Shown: piece after piece, positions 1 to 11,800 of the stretch | Layout: every line of letters begins with the position of its first letter | How positions within the stretch are numbered: the stretch's first letter is position 1 | From: Pelecanus crispus | Lineage: Eukaryota > Chordata > Aves > Pelecaniformes > Pelecanidae | DNA length: 64,000 bases | Direction of reading: 5' to 3' | Assembly (NCBI RefSeq): GCF_030463565.1 | Contig: NC_134648.1 | Span: forward strand, 13,805,806-13,869,805 | Notes under the pieces: model-generated | Seen by the model: only the letters and a program-made list of their open reading frames with translations | Told to the model about the DNA's origin: nothing | The model's database searches: none | Made by a program: the position numbers and the translations under genes

Positions 1-1803
1 ATATAATGCTATTATGCAGCAGAAGTGTCAGTACTAAGCAACAAATACTGCAAGTATCTCTTCTTGAGGGCTTGTGTTTATTTTGGTTTCTTGCTCTATA
101 GTGATGGTTTGCTATAAAGTGGGTTTTTTTGATATGTAACAGACTTTTTTCCTCAGACGATGTTTTAAAGTTGTTATCAGTAGAAAGTTTTTAGACAATA
201 AGTCAATGTGTAAGTAGAAAAGGGAAAGATGACTGTCTACTATTTTGATTTTATAATGAGTGTATATATATTCACCTCTGATTGTCTGCGTGTATATTAA
301 TGTAAAATGGATGCACGTTCATGCTTTCAGCCTACCTACAGAAGTACCTGTTTAAGATGTGTGTGACTTCCTCTCTTGTCTAACAGCATGCTATAAATGA
401 ATTCTTAGCTCATAGGATTTCTGTTGAGATCTATGTGCATTAGAAGAAGAGACAACACTGAATACAGAGGCATTTTGATGGAATACGTTGTGAGGATAGG
501 TCCATACTGAGTAAAAATTGTCTTTGTGTTAAACATGGCAGGTATGAAGTCATTAGAAAACATTAAAATATCCCTATATCCTTGTGAAGGATTAAGGGGA
601 TCCCATATATATTATGGAACCGTGGTCGGAACATTTGAAGCTTTGCAAGAGTGTTGTGAGTATGGAATCTAGATGTTTCTAGTAACCTAGTTTAATGCTC
701 AGGTGTGTCTTCCATTTTAGAGGGTGTAATATAACCTACGTGTTTCAGACAGCAATGTATAGATGTGGAAGTGGATGGTGAGTAAGAGCGTTTTTGGATA
801 GATTCTGTGTAGGCAAGTATTGCTTGCAATCTGTGAGGATGGATCACTGTAATTCTTTAAAAATGAACTAGTTATTTAAAATTTAAGTAGCTATTAGGTA
901 ACAATCATTATAGTTATGCTGATATTTAGCTGTTTGAATAATGATATTGGGAAGGCACTATAATGTAGCTTCCTGTAAAACACTGCAAGATTATCTTTTT
1001 AATAAATATATAAGGGTGATTTGAGTAGTTATGCCTGCTGTAATGCCGCTTTGAAGAGAGGGTATGTGATTTTAGTAGGCCAGTCTGAGTTACAGGTTTC
1101 TAGCAGTGCCCCAATGACTGTGTGCAGTCCCTTCTTAGTAAACCTATTTGTAATTGGAACAATGTTATTAGGACATGCATTTTTTCCTTTAATAAAAGTA
1201 TTATTTCATAATCCTCTATCAGTAGGGTTGTATTTAGTATTTCATATCTGTGTTTAATCTGCAGGTGAGTGCAGAAGGAGCATGAGGACCCAAGGAGATG
1301 TCAGGTTTAGCAGAAATTAATCCTCTAAGCTTTTTGTAAAACTCTTTATGTAGAATGGATGACAAGACATAAAATTGAGAGCCATTCCCTGCACAAGTTT
1401 TCCATCTAATTAAGATAGTATAGTGAATGAGACATCAGATTAATAGAGAGAAAAAAATCATTTGCCTTTGAAGGCTTTTTGGTATGGATAGGAAGTCTGT
1501 TACTAGAATTGTAGATTTAATTTTTTTCAGGGAGGAGAAGGGGGTGGAGAGAATGCCTCAGATGTTGGCCTGCTTTGTTTATTCTCCGTAGAGATGTAAG
1601 TTTTCATGGATTTGGAGCAAGCTAGCCCTAGTGGAGAACATAAAGGTAGATTCTCTCTATTTCTAAAGCTGAGGTGAAAGGAGACTGCTGTTTCCTTTAA
1701 GAAGCTTCAGTGGCTTTATTTTCTTAAAATCTGTTGTGAATTATTTTAATTGGTGTTGCTGACTTGCACTTTCTTGTATTTTCAAATGGAACATTGTCTA
1801 CTC
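1..1803. other. Intergenic DNA upstream of ASCL3, possible TMEM9B 3' tail
   Basis: AT-rich sequence without any convincing coding exon. Two canonical AATAAA signals lie on the plus strand at 1001-1006 and 1191-1196. In the human locus the gene before ASCL3 in this orientation is TMEM9B, so its 3' UTR could reach into this stretch. That is inference from synteny only, because no TMEM9B coding sequence is present. Confidence 0.3.
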
Positions 1804-1811
1804 TATATAAA
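1804..1811 (+). promoter_or_regulatory. ASCL3: TATA box of ASCL3
   Basis: TATATAAA lies about 160 bases upstream of the ASCL3 start codon and would place transcription initiation near 1835. A good splice donor follows at 1900, so the segment from about 1835 to 1899 fits a short leader exon. A TATA-driven promoter outside any CpG island suits a tissue-restricted gene. The start site itself is not visible. Confidence 0.55.
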
Positions 1812-1834
1812 GATCTTCCAACACCATTCTGAAA

Positions 1835-1899
1835 TGTCACAAATGCATTAAAAGTCTCTTCTGGAAAATGCCAGTAATGGCAAGCGTTCGTAAGTCCAG
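1835..1899 (+). other. ASCL3: Probable ASCL3 5' UTR exon 1 (5' edge approximate)
   Basis: The segment ends at a consensus donor (TCCAG then GTGAGT at 1900). A pyrimidine-rich acceptor ends at 1962 (GCATTTCCAG), five bases before the ASCL3 ATG. The implied intron of 63 bases is near the lower limit for vertebrates. The exon contains ATGs at 1868 and 1877 in one frame; after splicing this frame runs past the main start and stops at 2000-2002. Confidence 0.45.
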
Positions 1900-1967
1900 G
1901 TGAGTTTTCTTCTACTGTTCAGTATGAGTTGTTTAAACTATTATGTAATTATGCATTTCCAGGTTAA

Positions 1968-2522
1968 ATGCAGAACCTGATGGATGGCAAAAGCTACCGT
2001 AACCTCATGGACAAGTTGTCCGTCTGCACTGAGACTCAGTGCATACAGCTGGCTAGGCCTTTCTGTGCTGACCCAGTGGTCACGTTTCATGTGTACCCAG
2101 AAACACCAAACCAGGTCACTTGCTCTGAAGATTTGTCGTTCCTTCCTTTCATGTCTGACCATCTCATTGCGGAGAACTTCTACAGTGAGCCCTGCGCCTT
2201 TCCCTACCGAGTGCCCCATTCCAGTTACTGCAGAAGTGAGTACTCCTATGGGCCAGCTTTCATCAGAAAGAGGAATGAGAGGGAAAGACAGAGGGTTAAA
2301 TGTGTCAACGAAGGCTATGCTAAACTGAGGCATCACCTACCTAAGGAGTACTTGGAGAAACGGCTCAGCAAAGTAGAGACACTCCGTGCTGCAATAAAAT
2401 ACATTAGCTACTTACAGTCTGTTCTTTACAGTGATTCTGTGGTGGCAGAAAAAAATGTCATGGAGCCAAGCCAAGCACCTAAAGCAATTAACAAACAAAA
2501 CCAGTTTTTGAAGACTATCTGA
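1968..2522 (+). CDS. ASCL3: Achaete-scute family bHLH transcription factor 3
   Basis: This is a 184-residue class II bHLH protein, close to the roughly 180 residues of mammalian ASCL3. The basic region and helix-loop-helix occupy about residues 100-154, with the DNA-contacting NERERQR motif at 103-109, KCVNEGY at 111-117, and the second helix starting in LSKVETLRAAIKY. The N-terminus carries the ASCL3-type stretch VVTFHVYPETP (about 37-47) and EYSYGPAF (91-98) just before the basic region. ASCL proteins dimerise with E-proteins on E-boxes in the nucleus; mammalian ASCL3 marks salivary duct progenitors and ionocyte-like cells. The start is the first ATG after an in-frame TAA at 1965-1967. The coding region is one uninterrupted exon, as expected for the gene. 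ASCL1, 2, 4 and 5 fit less well because of the N-terminal match and the neighbouring genes. Confidence 0.96.
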   Translation: MQNLMDGKSYRNLMDKLSVCTETQCIQLARPFCADPVVTFHVYPETPNQVTCSEDLSFLPFMSDHLIAENFYSEPCAFPYRVPHSSYCRSEYSYGPAFIRKRNERERQRVKCVNEGYAKLRHHLPKEYLEKRLSKVETLRAAIKYISYLQSVLYSDSVVAEKNVMEPSQAPKAINKQNQFLKTI

Positions 2523-2840
2523 ACTGTTCCAAACCAAGCAAAAGTTATCCTGTCTGGGAACCTAGTAGCCAGTATATTATTAATGATGTGCATGTTCCTG
2601 GCACATCTTAGGAGCAGATCATAGCACGCGTCAGTATCAGCACACAGAAAAAAATTTTGATTTTGCAAATAGTAACTACACTTCGATACAAAAAAAGGTG
2701 ACTGGGGAAATCTCATTTGAAGGGCCTAAGTTCATTAATTTGTGGAAATTGGAAAACATTTCTAAAATTGTCACCAAACCAAAAATGTAGTACCTATATG
2801 TGTGAAGTAACTATGTATCATCACAACCTGCACGCTTTAA

Positions 2841-2846
2841 AATAAA
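2841..2846 (+). terminator. ASCL3: ASCL3 polyadenylation signal
   Basis: A canonical AATAAA lies 319 bases after the ASCL3 stop codon. Cleavage would fall near 2860, giving a short 3' UTR. Confidence 0.7.
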
Positions 2847-3048
2847 ATCTTTCCATTGATGAGACTGAGATGCCTCTCATTTTCTGTAATGTTACTGGTT
2901 TACTCTCACATGCACTTTCTTAAAAGATTTTTTTGTCTAATTGCCTGTGTTTCTCTTAAAAGGCCTTTTTAGGTGTTCCCAGGAATGTTGTTAGATGGCA
3001 ACAGGAAGGATAACTTAGTTTAAAAGGGGGGAAAATAAAAAGAGGAGG

Positions 3049-3134
3049 TAGCAGCTCTCTGAAGCATGGTTACTGAACATAGGAAGAGCATTAGCAGCTC
3101 TCTGAAGCATGGTTACTGAACATAGGAAGAGCAT
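3049..3134. repeat. Perfect 43-bp tandem duplication
   Basis: Two identical 43-base units lie head to tail at 3049-3091 and 3092-3134, both beginning TAGCAGCTCTCTGAAGCATG. No divergence is visible between the copies, so the duplication is recent or polymorphic, or an assembly artefact. Confidence 0.95.
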
Positions 3135-3740
3135 AAGGTCTTGCAAGTGCTGTTCCATCCTTTTCTTATTAATGAATATTTTAATCCCATTAAAAACTGT
3201 TGATTTAGCCTAATTTCTATTGAAAATTGGATTATTCTTCAGCTGCCAGTGCCCTTAGAAATTACTAGGACTTCTCACACAATACACAATATAAAGAGGG
3301 TTGGCAAGGTATTGACCTTGGAGTGTGTGTGTGGGGGGCGGGAATCCTGCAACAGAAGTTTTTGGGGACTTTCACTGATAATGGTTGAGGTCTGGGGTGG
3401 TCTTCCCTGACCTCTCAGTCTGTTCCTCTGTGCTATTGATGGCTTCAGCTAAGTGGTATAGAGTAGATTTATGTGAAGACAGTGAAGAGAGTTTAGCTCA
3501 TAACTAGCAAAGTGTTCTTAACATTTGGTATATGTAAAGGAATTGTATTATTTATATTAAACAACATTTCTGTGGACAGCATGAGAGCAGATAGTTTGTG
3601 GGTGCAGCAGAATGTACAGAAATAGTTACAGGCTTCTTAAGTGCTGTATCCTTGTTCCTAATTGCAGTCATCCCCTCTGTTACATTGTTTTTATAGCAGT
3701 GAATTGAAAAATGCCCACAAAACGCAATTAAGTATTCTCT

Positions 3741-3764
3741 CCCCCCCCCCCCCCCCCCCCCCCC
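3741..3764 (+). repeat. C24 homopolymer followed by A8
   Basis: An uninterrupted run of 24 C residues is followed directly by eight A residues. The complementary strand is G24, which is prone to quadruplex formation, and the length is probably unstable. Confidence 0.97.
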
Positions 3765-4754
3765 AAAAAAAAGTTAACATTTGTTAAGGAGAAAATTAAG
3801 ATGAGGGATCACAGTAGAGATTAACAGGTAGATTTCTGCATTGTATTCTGGCATGTTTTTGATACGCACTTTGCAGGGTGGAATTCATTAATCCTTCCCC
3901 TTTATTGTGACAAGGGAAAGTTTGTAAAGCGATTTGACCTCAATTTGTCTCAGCTTCCACCTTTCTGTCTGCATTTCAAACCCATTTATTTGTCACACCC
4001 TGTGGTGGTGGGCTTTTTTTTCCTAAATCTGAACTGTAGCTTCATATGATGCTATTTTTTTGCCCTGCAATAGTAGGCAGAAAGCCTAGAGGACACTGCA
4101 CCCTCTTATAATCCCTTCTCTGCCCCTGCAGTCTTTCAGTGCAGTATCTAGATCAGCAGGGAGTTGAAAATTGAGCGGATGCATGGCAGACAAGTGGTCC
4201 TCTCTGTAGTCATGTTCCACTGTTTTTTAACTGGTAAAGTCAGGAGGTCCGATCCTGGTAATGACGACTGTGGCAACCTCCGTAGCAACAAGGAAACACT
4301 GGAAGCAAATGGCTTCCTGTGTCAAACAGGCAAAAGGGCAAGATTTCTGCATTGGGAGTAAATCCAAATTGACCAGATGTAGTGTTATCAATAGATGGTA
4401 AGTTTGAAACACTGCTGTGTCGAAGTACTTGGAGTTACCCAGGGCAAAAAAAAATCTCATAAAGTGTTGGTGTAATTGCCTTTGTCAGTGCCCTGTTTTA
4501 TACAGAAATAGGGAACCTGGCTCTCAGCAGTAACAGTAACATGGGTTTAAAATGTGCTTTAGTGTAGAATTGATAGTTGCATTTCTTTGCAAAATATTAC
4601 TGATTCCATCTTGTTTTGGTTTACAATAGGGGAGTTTGTGTAGTTGTGAAACAAGTGAATATATTGTGTTGATTTGCTGACTTAAAGATGCATTTTGCAG
4701 CAGTTAATCCACTCTTCTTGCTGGGTTTGGCGTGCTAGTTTTCTGAAACTGTGT

Positions 4755-4787
4755 ATCTGGGAGTCCTCATAAAAAGGACTCCCAGAT
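4755..4787. repeat. Perfect inverted repeat (13-bp stem, 7-base loop)
   Basis: The left arm ATCTGGGAGTCCT (4755-4767) and right arm AGGACTCCCAGAT (4775-4787) are exact reverse complements around the loop CATAAAA. It could be an isolated snapback event or a small remnant. No flanking features suggest a known RNA gene. Confidence 0.95.
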
Positions 4788-5670
4788 TGTATCTCTTAGA
4801 TGAAAGGCAAAATAACATTTCAACATATTATGAGTGCTTAAATTGTGTTTTATAAGGTAAAGTAGGCACTTAAAATTTATATGTTGTTGAATTTCCATGC
4901 AAATTTTACCCTAAGCATGCTAAATATTTCTAAGCAATATTTTAAAAAAAAAAAAAAAAAAAGGAATGGAAGCTCGTCTACTACATCTTGTCAGATTACT
5001 AGAGATAGCATCACATCATCAGTCTTACCGTGACAGCCTCTGAATAGTTATCACTTGTCAAATCTGAGCATCTTATTCATGGCAAGCCATAATCCTGCTG
5101 TTATAAAACATGACAGGACAGCTGAAAGATCAAAATATTTCCTCTTAATACATCACTATAAATAAAACAAGTAACAGGCAACTGTAATCTAACATCACCT
5201 TCAAAAACTGTCACGTTTACTCAGCTTGTCAACTTCAGCTGTAGTTTCTGTCTCAGCTTGTAAATAGGGAAGGTTTGGCTGGGACTGTGTACAAGAAAGC
5301 TTTAAAGGCTTGTAGGTATGAGAAAAGAGAGCTGGATGGTACAGAGGGAAACAAAAGTTGGAGAGAGGTGAAAGCTACTGTTTTCCTGGGGATTTTCACA
5401 GCATTTCTAGTTTCCTTGGGTGTTTCTGTCCCTCTATCAGGTTGGGATTTGGGTGACTGAAGATCACTGAAGTCAGTGATGTGGGTTCATCTGACCAAAT
5501 GCCAGTCTGGGTATTTTGAATTAATTCTTTTTAAATAAAAATAAACAATCAAAGCTACTGAGTTCTTGAGGTACAGTGGAAAGCGTTTGCTTGTGTTGGA
5601 GAATGCCCATACATTGTCTCTTCTACCAGCAGATCACGACTGAGTCCTGCAGGTAGCTGCTTTTGCAAGA

Positions 5671-5837
5671 ATGGCTCGTTCGGAAGGGTTCTTGCCTACG
5701 GGCCACAGGTATTGCAGCGCGATGCCAGCTCTGGACACGTTCTCATGCTCCAGCGTTGTACCTACTGTCAACCCCTGCTGCAGGAGCTCTTTTGTAGTGC
5801 ATCCCGCCTGGATTGCTGAGCCCCTTACCCCCGCAAG
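5671..5837 (+). CDS. C11orf16: C11orf16 homologue, coding exon 1
   Basis: The ATG at 5671 has an A at -3 and G at +4. The exon encodes 55 residues plus two bases and ends at a good donor (GCAAG then GTAAAA). The segments RYCSAMPALD and SSFVVHPAW correspond to human N-terminal segments, which supports both frame and start. Confidence 0.75.
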
Positions 5838-8800
5838 GTAAAATCAAGTTCTCATTTGAGTCTGTGATTTGTTCTTTTTGATGATATCTGATAGGATAAA
5901 ACAGGCTGGTGTGTCAGATTAATAAATAGCAGCTTGAACATCATTTGAGCTTTTCCCTCCCCTGCACTGGCAGTTTTTTAGATGGTATTAACTAAAGTGA
6001 TTTGCTACCCTGGAGATTATGAAAGGCAAAGCCTGAGTAAACCTCCTATCAAAGAAACATTCCTTTAATATTATTTGGATAAATAAAAGCAGCTTGCGTT
6101 AGCAGCTGTCTTCTGTGAAATGTTTCTAATGCTTTGGGACAGGGAATTATTTTTCTTGTTTTGAACTTGAACCTGTCATCAACCAGCAGCTTTGTTGTTT
6201 ACTTTTCTACTTTTCTGTTGTTCCCTGAATGCCCCAGGGTAAACCATCAGCTACAGCACTCTCAGGTGCACCTATGCTGTGCTCTGTGCTGGAGATGGAT
6301 CCTTTCTCCTGATCTTAAGGGTTGCATTGGCTTGCCATGTAAACAGCAAAGGGGCTAGTGCAGGTAAAGCTGGCTCAGGATTCCAGTGTACTCCTGGCTC
6401 GCTTCCTCTAAACCCAAAACCAAAGAAATCTGGGTAAAAACAGGCACTGATGGTTTGGTGTCCCCCCCCGTCCCCCCCCCCCCCCCCCCCCCCAAGAACA
6501 AGGAATTGTTCCAGCACAAGCAAGTTTTCTGTTTCTTTCCACATGCTTTGGCCTGTGGGAGTGCTACAAAATGAGGTGGAATGATCCAGTTCTTAAATCT
6601 TACAAGATTTTTTTTTTTCATGAACTCCAGAACCTGTTTCTCCCAGTGCTGACCCATTTTATTTTCTTCAAGGTGCCAATGGATTAGCTGCTGCCTGCCC
6701 TCCCCTGGCCCAGCATGGAAGAGGCGTAGCACATCAGGGAGATCAGTGGGCTTAGACAGCAATGTCCCTGTGCTGGTGAGAGGGGAACAAGATGGATTTT
6801 ATTACCGTGGTACAGTAAAAGAGGAGATAGAGGTGAGTGACAGCTGCTGTGCAGTTGTCGTGGGTATGTGTAATAGGGTGTCCAGTCCACCAGCAGTCCT
6901 CATGCACCACCTGAGTTTAGTGTTACAGTTTTGATTTCAGCTGGTGCATGAATTACAGAACAGATCACCAGGACAGCTGATGCTCGTGGTTATGTCGATT
7001 CATAAAGCTCCTGACATGCCTGATTCCAGGCTGTCCTCACCTCCTGCTGCCTCGCACAGCGGGTGAGCCTCTTGCATGCAGAACAGCCTCAGGCACTAAT
7101 AAACTAATAATGATCAGACCCTTGCTCTGCTCAGCCTCCTTTACTGAGTCTATTTCTAGGAGTGAGCAGGCATGTTTCGGGGATCACCATCTTGTGCAGA
7201 AGATGGGTGCCCCCCAAACTCCCAGTTCCTGGTGAGAGCAGTGCTGTTGTGCACCTTGCAAGAGCAGGCCCTCTGCTTCTGCTGGTGCTGGGCGTTGAGC
7301 CAGGCTCAGACATCACGGGTGCTGTTGTGAGCAGTGTACCAGCTACTGTTGTGTGTAGACACATAACCATCAATAGCACAGGAAAAGCGTTAGTGTTTTA
7401 TGTACACACTTCCAGCTTGAGTCAGCTACAGACCAATGGCTCGGTGTCTTTTCAGAAATGTTAGTGAAAGCTTTAATTCATTAGTTTGTTAGCACTTCAA
7501 ACTTAACAGAAAAAAGAGCCTATTCTTTCTCAAGAACAGGGAAGTACTTATTTTCATTGTTGATGGAAAGCCTCTTGACAGGCCTTAATTTAGAAGAAAA
7601 TAAAAATTCCCAACAACCCCCTCAAGAAGCAGAGTTGGTGTTGTATGTAATGAGGAAGGACTTTGGCATGACCGAAGAACAGGTGTGAACGGTTTTGGTG
7701 TCCCTTGTTATCTGGTGCACACAGCATGGTTTGTGAAATCCAGTTGCGCTCTATCTATAGCTTTTTCTCTTGGGGAATAAAATACAGGTCCTAGTGGCAG
7801 TGAATCTGTACATACGCTTCACTCTCAGCCTGCTTTCTGGTGAGCCTCACAGAGGTTTTTCTGGCTGTCTCAATCCCAGACTAACACTGCACACTATTTA
7901 GTTACTGTTCAGGCTTGCTTGGTGTTTTGACCTAGCCACAGAATGGCCTCCTGGTGAAGGTTACATGACCTGATGCATTACGGACTGTTTTTCAGAGGAA
8001 CTCTTATTTTGTTTCTGGTAACAGAGTGAAAGAGGCATGTTCCTGGTAGAGTTTGCCAAACCACTTGTGTCACATGGAAGGCATTCAGCGTGTGTGCAAA
8101 AAACAGCAAAGGATGACATCGTGGAATATGTGAACGGGATGAAGCACTCCTTACTCCCTGGAGACAAAGTGCTGGCACCCTGGGAGCCAGATATGGCCAG
8201 GTATGGCCCAGGAACCGTCCTCATGGGCATTGAGACAAGGGACCCCTTGCGAGGTAAGAAAGATGCTGCCCTCTTCTTCCTCGCCTTGCTCCAGGACATG
8301 ATTGAGACTGTCAGGATAAACTCTTGTTGTGGTGCTACTGCCAGAGAACCACCAGTGCACAGACTAGTTTAGCGTTGCTTAAAGCTTGCAGGAGCTGATG
8401 GGACTTCTGATGGAGATCTGTGTGTAACCTCACCAGTCTGACCATAAGGAAGTTGTGACCCATAAAAACGCCATCTTCTGTGTCTGCGGATGTGCTGTTT
8501 CCTGTCTGCTTGGACAAGGCTGTGTCTGCCATGTGAAGGATGGTGGCCTTCTCATGAGCGATACAAGTGAGGCAGCTCTCAGGAAGCACCCGTCTGTGCT
8601 GAGTGCTCACGTTTGTACCAAATGGTACATCTGGGGTGATTTTATCACCCAAACATAGGAGATTTCAACAGCTCATTCATTTTTCCCCATGTCTGACAGT
8701 CAAGCTCCACGGACTTACCAAAATACTATTCTCAGAGCATTACTGCTAACTTTGGCAGTAGCAACAAAAGTTACTCAGTCAACATTTTCTTGTTCATCTG

Positions 8801-11800
8801 ATGACAAATTGGGAGGAAAGATGCTGCCAGGCCTATTGTCACACCGACGGTGCTCTAGCTGCCCTCTCCACCCTCCATGACATTATGGTGAGGTGTTACC
8901 GAGAGGCATGATGGTTGATCCTACCACTTGGCAGGATTAGAAAGTGCATAAAGCTGCAAAGCCTGATCTGTATGTGTGCGCTGCCCAGGCAGGCCAGCTC
9001 CTTATGGCTGCTTACCTTTTCTCTCAACAGCCTCAGAAGATGAAGAAATTATGGTCCAGTTCTGGAATGACAAGAAAGTGAAACTCCCACGAGGTGTGGC
9101 TCTGTGGATCCCTCCTACCCTGTGGGAGAGGATTGTAGAGATGATCCACATGCCCTTCACCAGCAGGGTGAAGCCCAGAGAAAATCCAGACACCAACTCT
9201 TGTATTTTTTCCTGCAGTCCTAAACCAGTCCTGATTCCTGTTTGTGGTGTACATAGCCTTGCCAAGCACTGCTTGCTCTGCTTGCCCTGCTGGCCACATT
9301 TCCGCTATCACTGTGATGGTATATGCTGTTCATTGGCATATGTAAGGTGCATCTGCTGCTGCCATCCCCATGTTGATGCCTGGTGGCCTCTTCCAGCCAG
9401 GTCTTTGGTCTTTCAGAGTGAAACTGAAGAGGCAGAGTCCAGCAGCAAGCCCTATCCATGCCTTCTAGAACTGAAAGCTCCGAAAGAAGAAGCAGCAGCA
9501 GCTGTGGCAGCGTCTTCCCCCTCTTCTGGTTCAGAGCACGTCCTGGAGCCGTTCCTCACTCAGAGTACTGTGGTGGACAGTGGTGTTAACAAGGGCTCCA
9601 GCTGTCTTGAGAAGCCCAGGCTAAATGATTCTTCAAGACCTGAATGGAAATACTGGAAAAAAAGCCACCAGAACTCCCATCCCAGTAATTCAGGTACCTT
9701 TTAACACCCCCACAGGGAAGCAGCAGCCAGAGGGAAAAAACCCAAATGTGTTCTGGGCCCCCTTCATCTGGGCAGTCACTTCGCCTGTAGTTTATTGGTA
9801 TAAATACTACAAATTTGCATATCGGTCTCTGATACGATACTTCCCCCTCCCCAACATTTCTGCTGCCTCATCTTGCATGCTAGCTCTTCTTTTGGCAACT
9901 CATCCAACAGAAAACTACCAGAACAATGAATTTAATTTGGAAGCATAGATTATCCCTCTGAGTTTGTTCACCATCATTTTCCTGTGCTTTTTATGATGCT
10001 AACATCTTCATTAACCTTTGTAGTTAGTGCATGCAGAATAACCTGAAAGAATTCCTTTCAGGCTTAAAGTGCATCTTCCTCTCTTCTGAAATGAATGTTT
10101 CTCCATTTCAGTTCTGGTTTCACTTTTAGATGCAATTTTACTCTTTCCCAGGACTCGGCAGTTGCAGCAGCACGTGTACAAAGGGCAGGCTGGAATCCAA
10201 AGCCATCTCTGTTGGGGACATGTCCTGTGTTGCCCCGACTAATCGGAGTGCAATGTTTGAAACCATCGAGCAGTCTCCCAGAGGGCAACTCACAGTGAAA
10301 GACATCTTAAAAGACCAAGATTTCAAGCCATCATTGGGGGTAAGATAATCTGTATTAATACTGTATTTATGTAAGCATGCAGTTTGTTTGAATGGAAGAA
10401 ATATTCTTGTAATGGTCTGGAAGTTGTCTAGAAAAATATGTCATTTCTAACTTAACTGCTTGCTAAGTCCATCCATTTTTGTGATAGGCAGGAAACTTCT
10501 CAGCTAATTAAAACAAAACAAAAATCCCCAAACCCTAAGGAAGAGCTGAAGCTGCTTGGTAAAATGGAAAGGGTTATGCCAGTACCTGTGTGAGGATTCA
10601 ACAATGCAGATTTCAATTCAGAAACCTGCCAAATGCCCATTGACATCAACCCAATGAAGTCCTATGAAGTAGGGACCTACATGAGTGGCCCTGGAAATGG
10701 ACAGATGTGACTGTCAGCAGCAATAAAACACAAGAAAAGATTCAATCTGTAAAGGTGCCGAGCTCTGCAAGTCAAACACTGATAGTCATGATCTCTGTCT
10801 CTTAAAGATAAAAGCAGGATTTTTAGTAAACAGTCTTTACTGAGTATCGTATCTTACTCCCTCACAAGAAGCAAGACGTTTAAACAGCAGATCCCGAGCC
10901 TGAAGCGAGGAGATGCAGAGTAAGCAAACTGTCACAGCTAGGGACAAGGACAACACCCTGATTTTTAGGCCTGGTTTCTGTTGGCCATGGTCCCCTCCTG
11001 CTTTGGAAAAACTTGGGGGTGGGAGGGGGAATCAGAACACGAATGCCAAAAAAACAAGCACAGAAAAGAGGAAGAAAAAAACTTGCAGGAAGAAGGGGAA
11101 GATGAAAGAGAATGGCAGGATGAAGAGAGACACTACTCTGCACAAGAGCATCAGGGGTACAACTAATAAATTATATGTCAGAAATCAAATATTAGCTCCT
11201 CTGTACCTTCATGCTCTTGCTACTGTGAGCTGACTGCAGAGTAAAACTTGGAATGTGCTAAACTTGCATCATTTTCTTTAGGAGAAGATTAATCTGTTAA
11301 TGACATGTCTTAGTGAACAGAGAATATACTGGAATATATCTTGTATTCTCACAATTACACGCATTAATTTTAAGCAGATGCCTACTAACTTATTAACTGT
11401 ATGGTTCCTACCTTATTGTTTAAATAATCATAATTACACACCTTTGTAATAGATTTATTAGGAATTTTTAGGCCAGTACGGAGCTCCAGGCAGACATGCA
11501 CTATGTTAGCAAGTGTCACAGCTGTGCACTGAAGTGAATGTTTTGCCTTTTGGTAAAACTAAAAAGAAACCAGAGTGGTTTCATTCTAGCCTGAAACCGG
11601 CAGCATGAATCACAGTAGTGGACACAATGTGGTAATATGGAGTATAATGACATACTTTTATTCCTGTAAAATAGCCCTTGGTGTTTTTAAACCTAGAAGA
11701 TACATTGCTACTCCTTGAGATCTCTGAAGCAGTTTTATAATACAGATGCATCAGAAGTAACTTGCAACAAACAAGTGAAGCTAGAGAGCGGGCTTCCCAG

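Larger units (their letters stand above)
2863..5670. other. Intergenic DNA between ASCL3 and the C11orf16 homologue
   Basis: No coding exon is supported here. The stretch holds a 43-base tandem duplication, a 24-base C run, a perfect hairpin and an A19 run at 4944-4962. The promoter and any 5' UTR exons of the C11orf16 homologue should lie in its right-hand end, but no clear TATA box or CpG island marks them. Confidence 0.5.

Noticed and set aside
1941..2336. A 131-codon minus-strand frame over ASCL3
   Set aside because: Shadow of the real ASCL3 reading frame. The plus strand encodes a clear bHLH domain.
8335..8652. Plus- and minus-strand frames of about 60-105 codons between exons 3 and 4 of the C11orf16 homologue
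   Set aside because: No similarity to the family and no supporting splice sites. This is intron 3.
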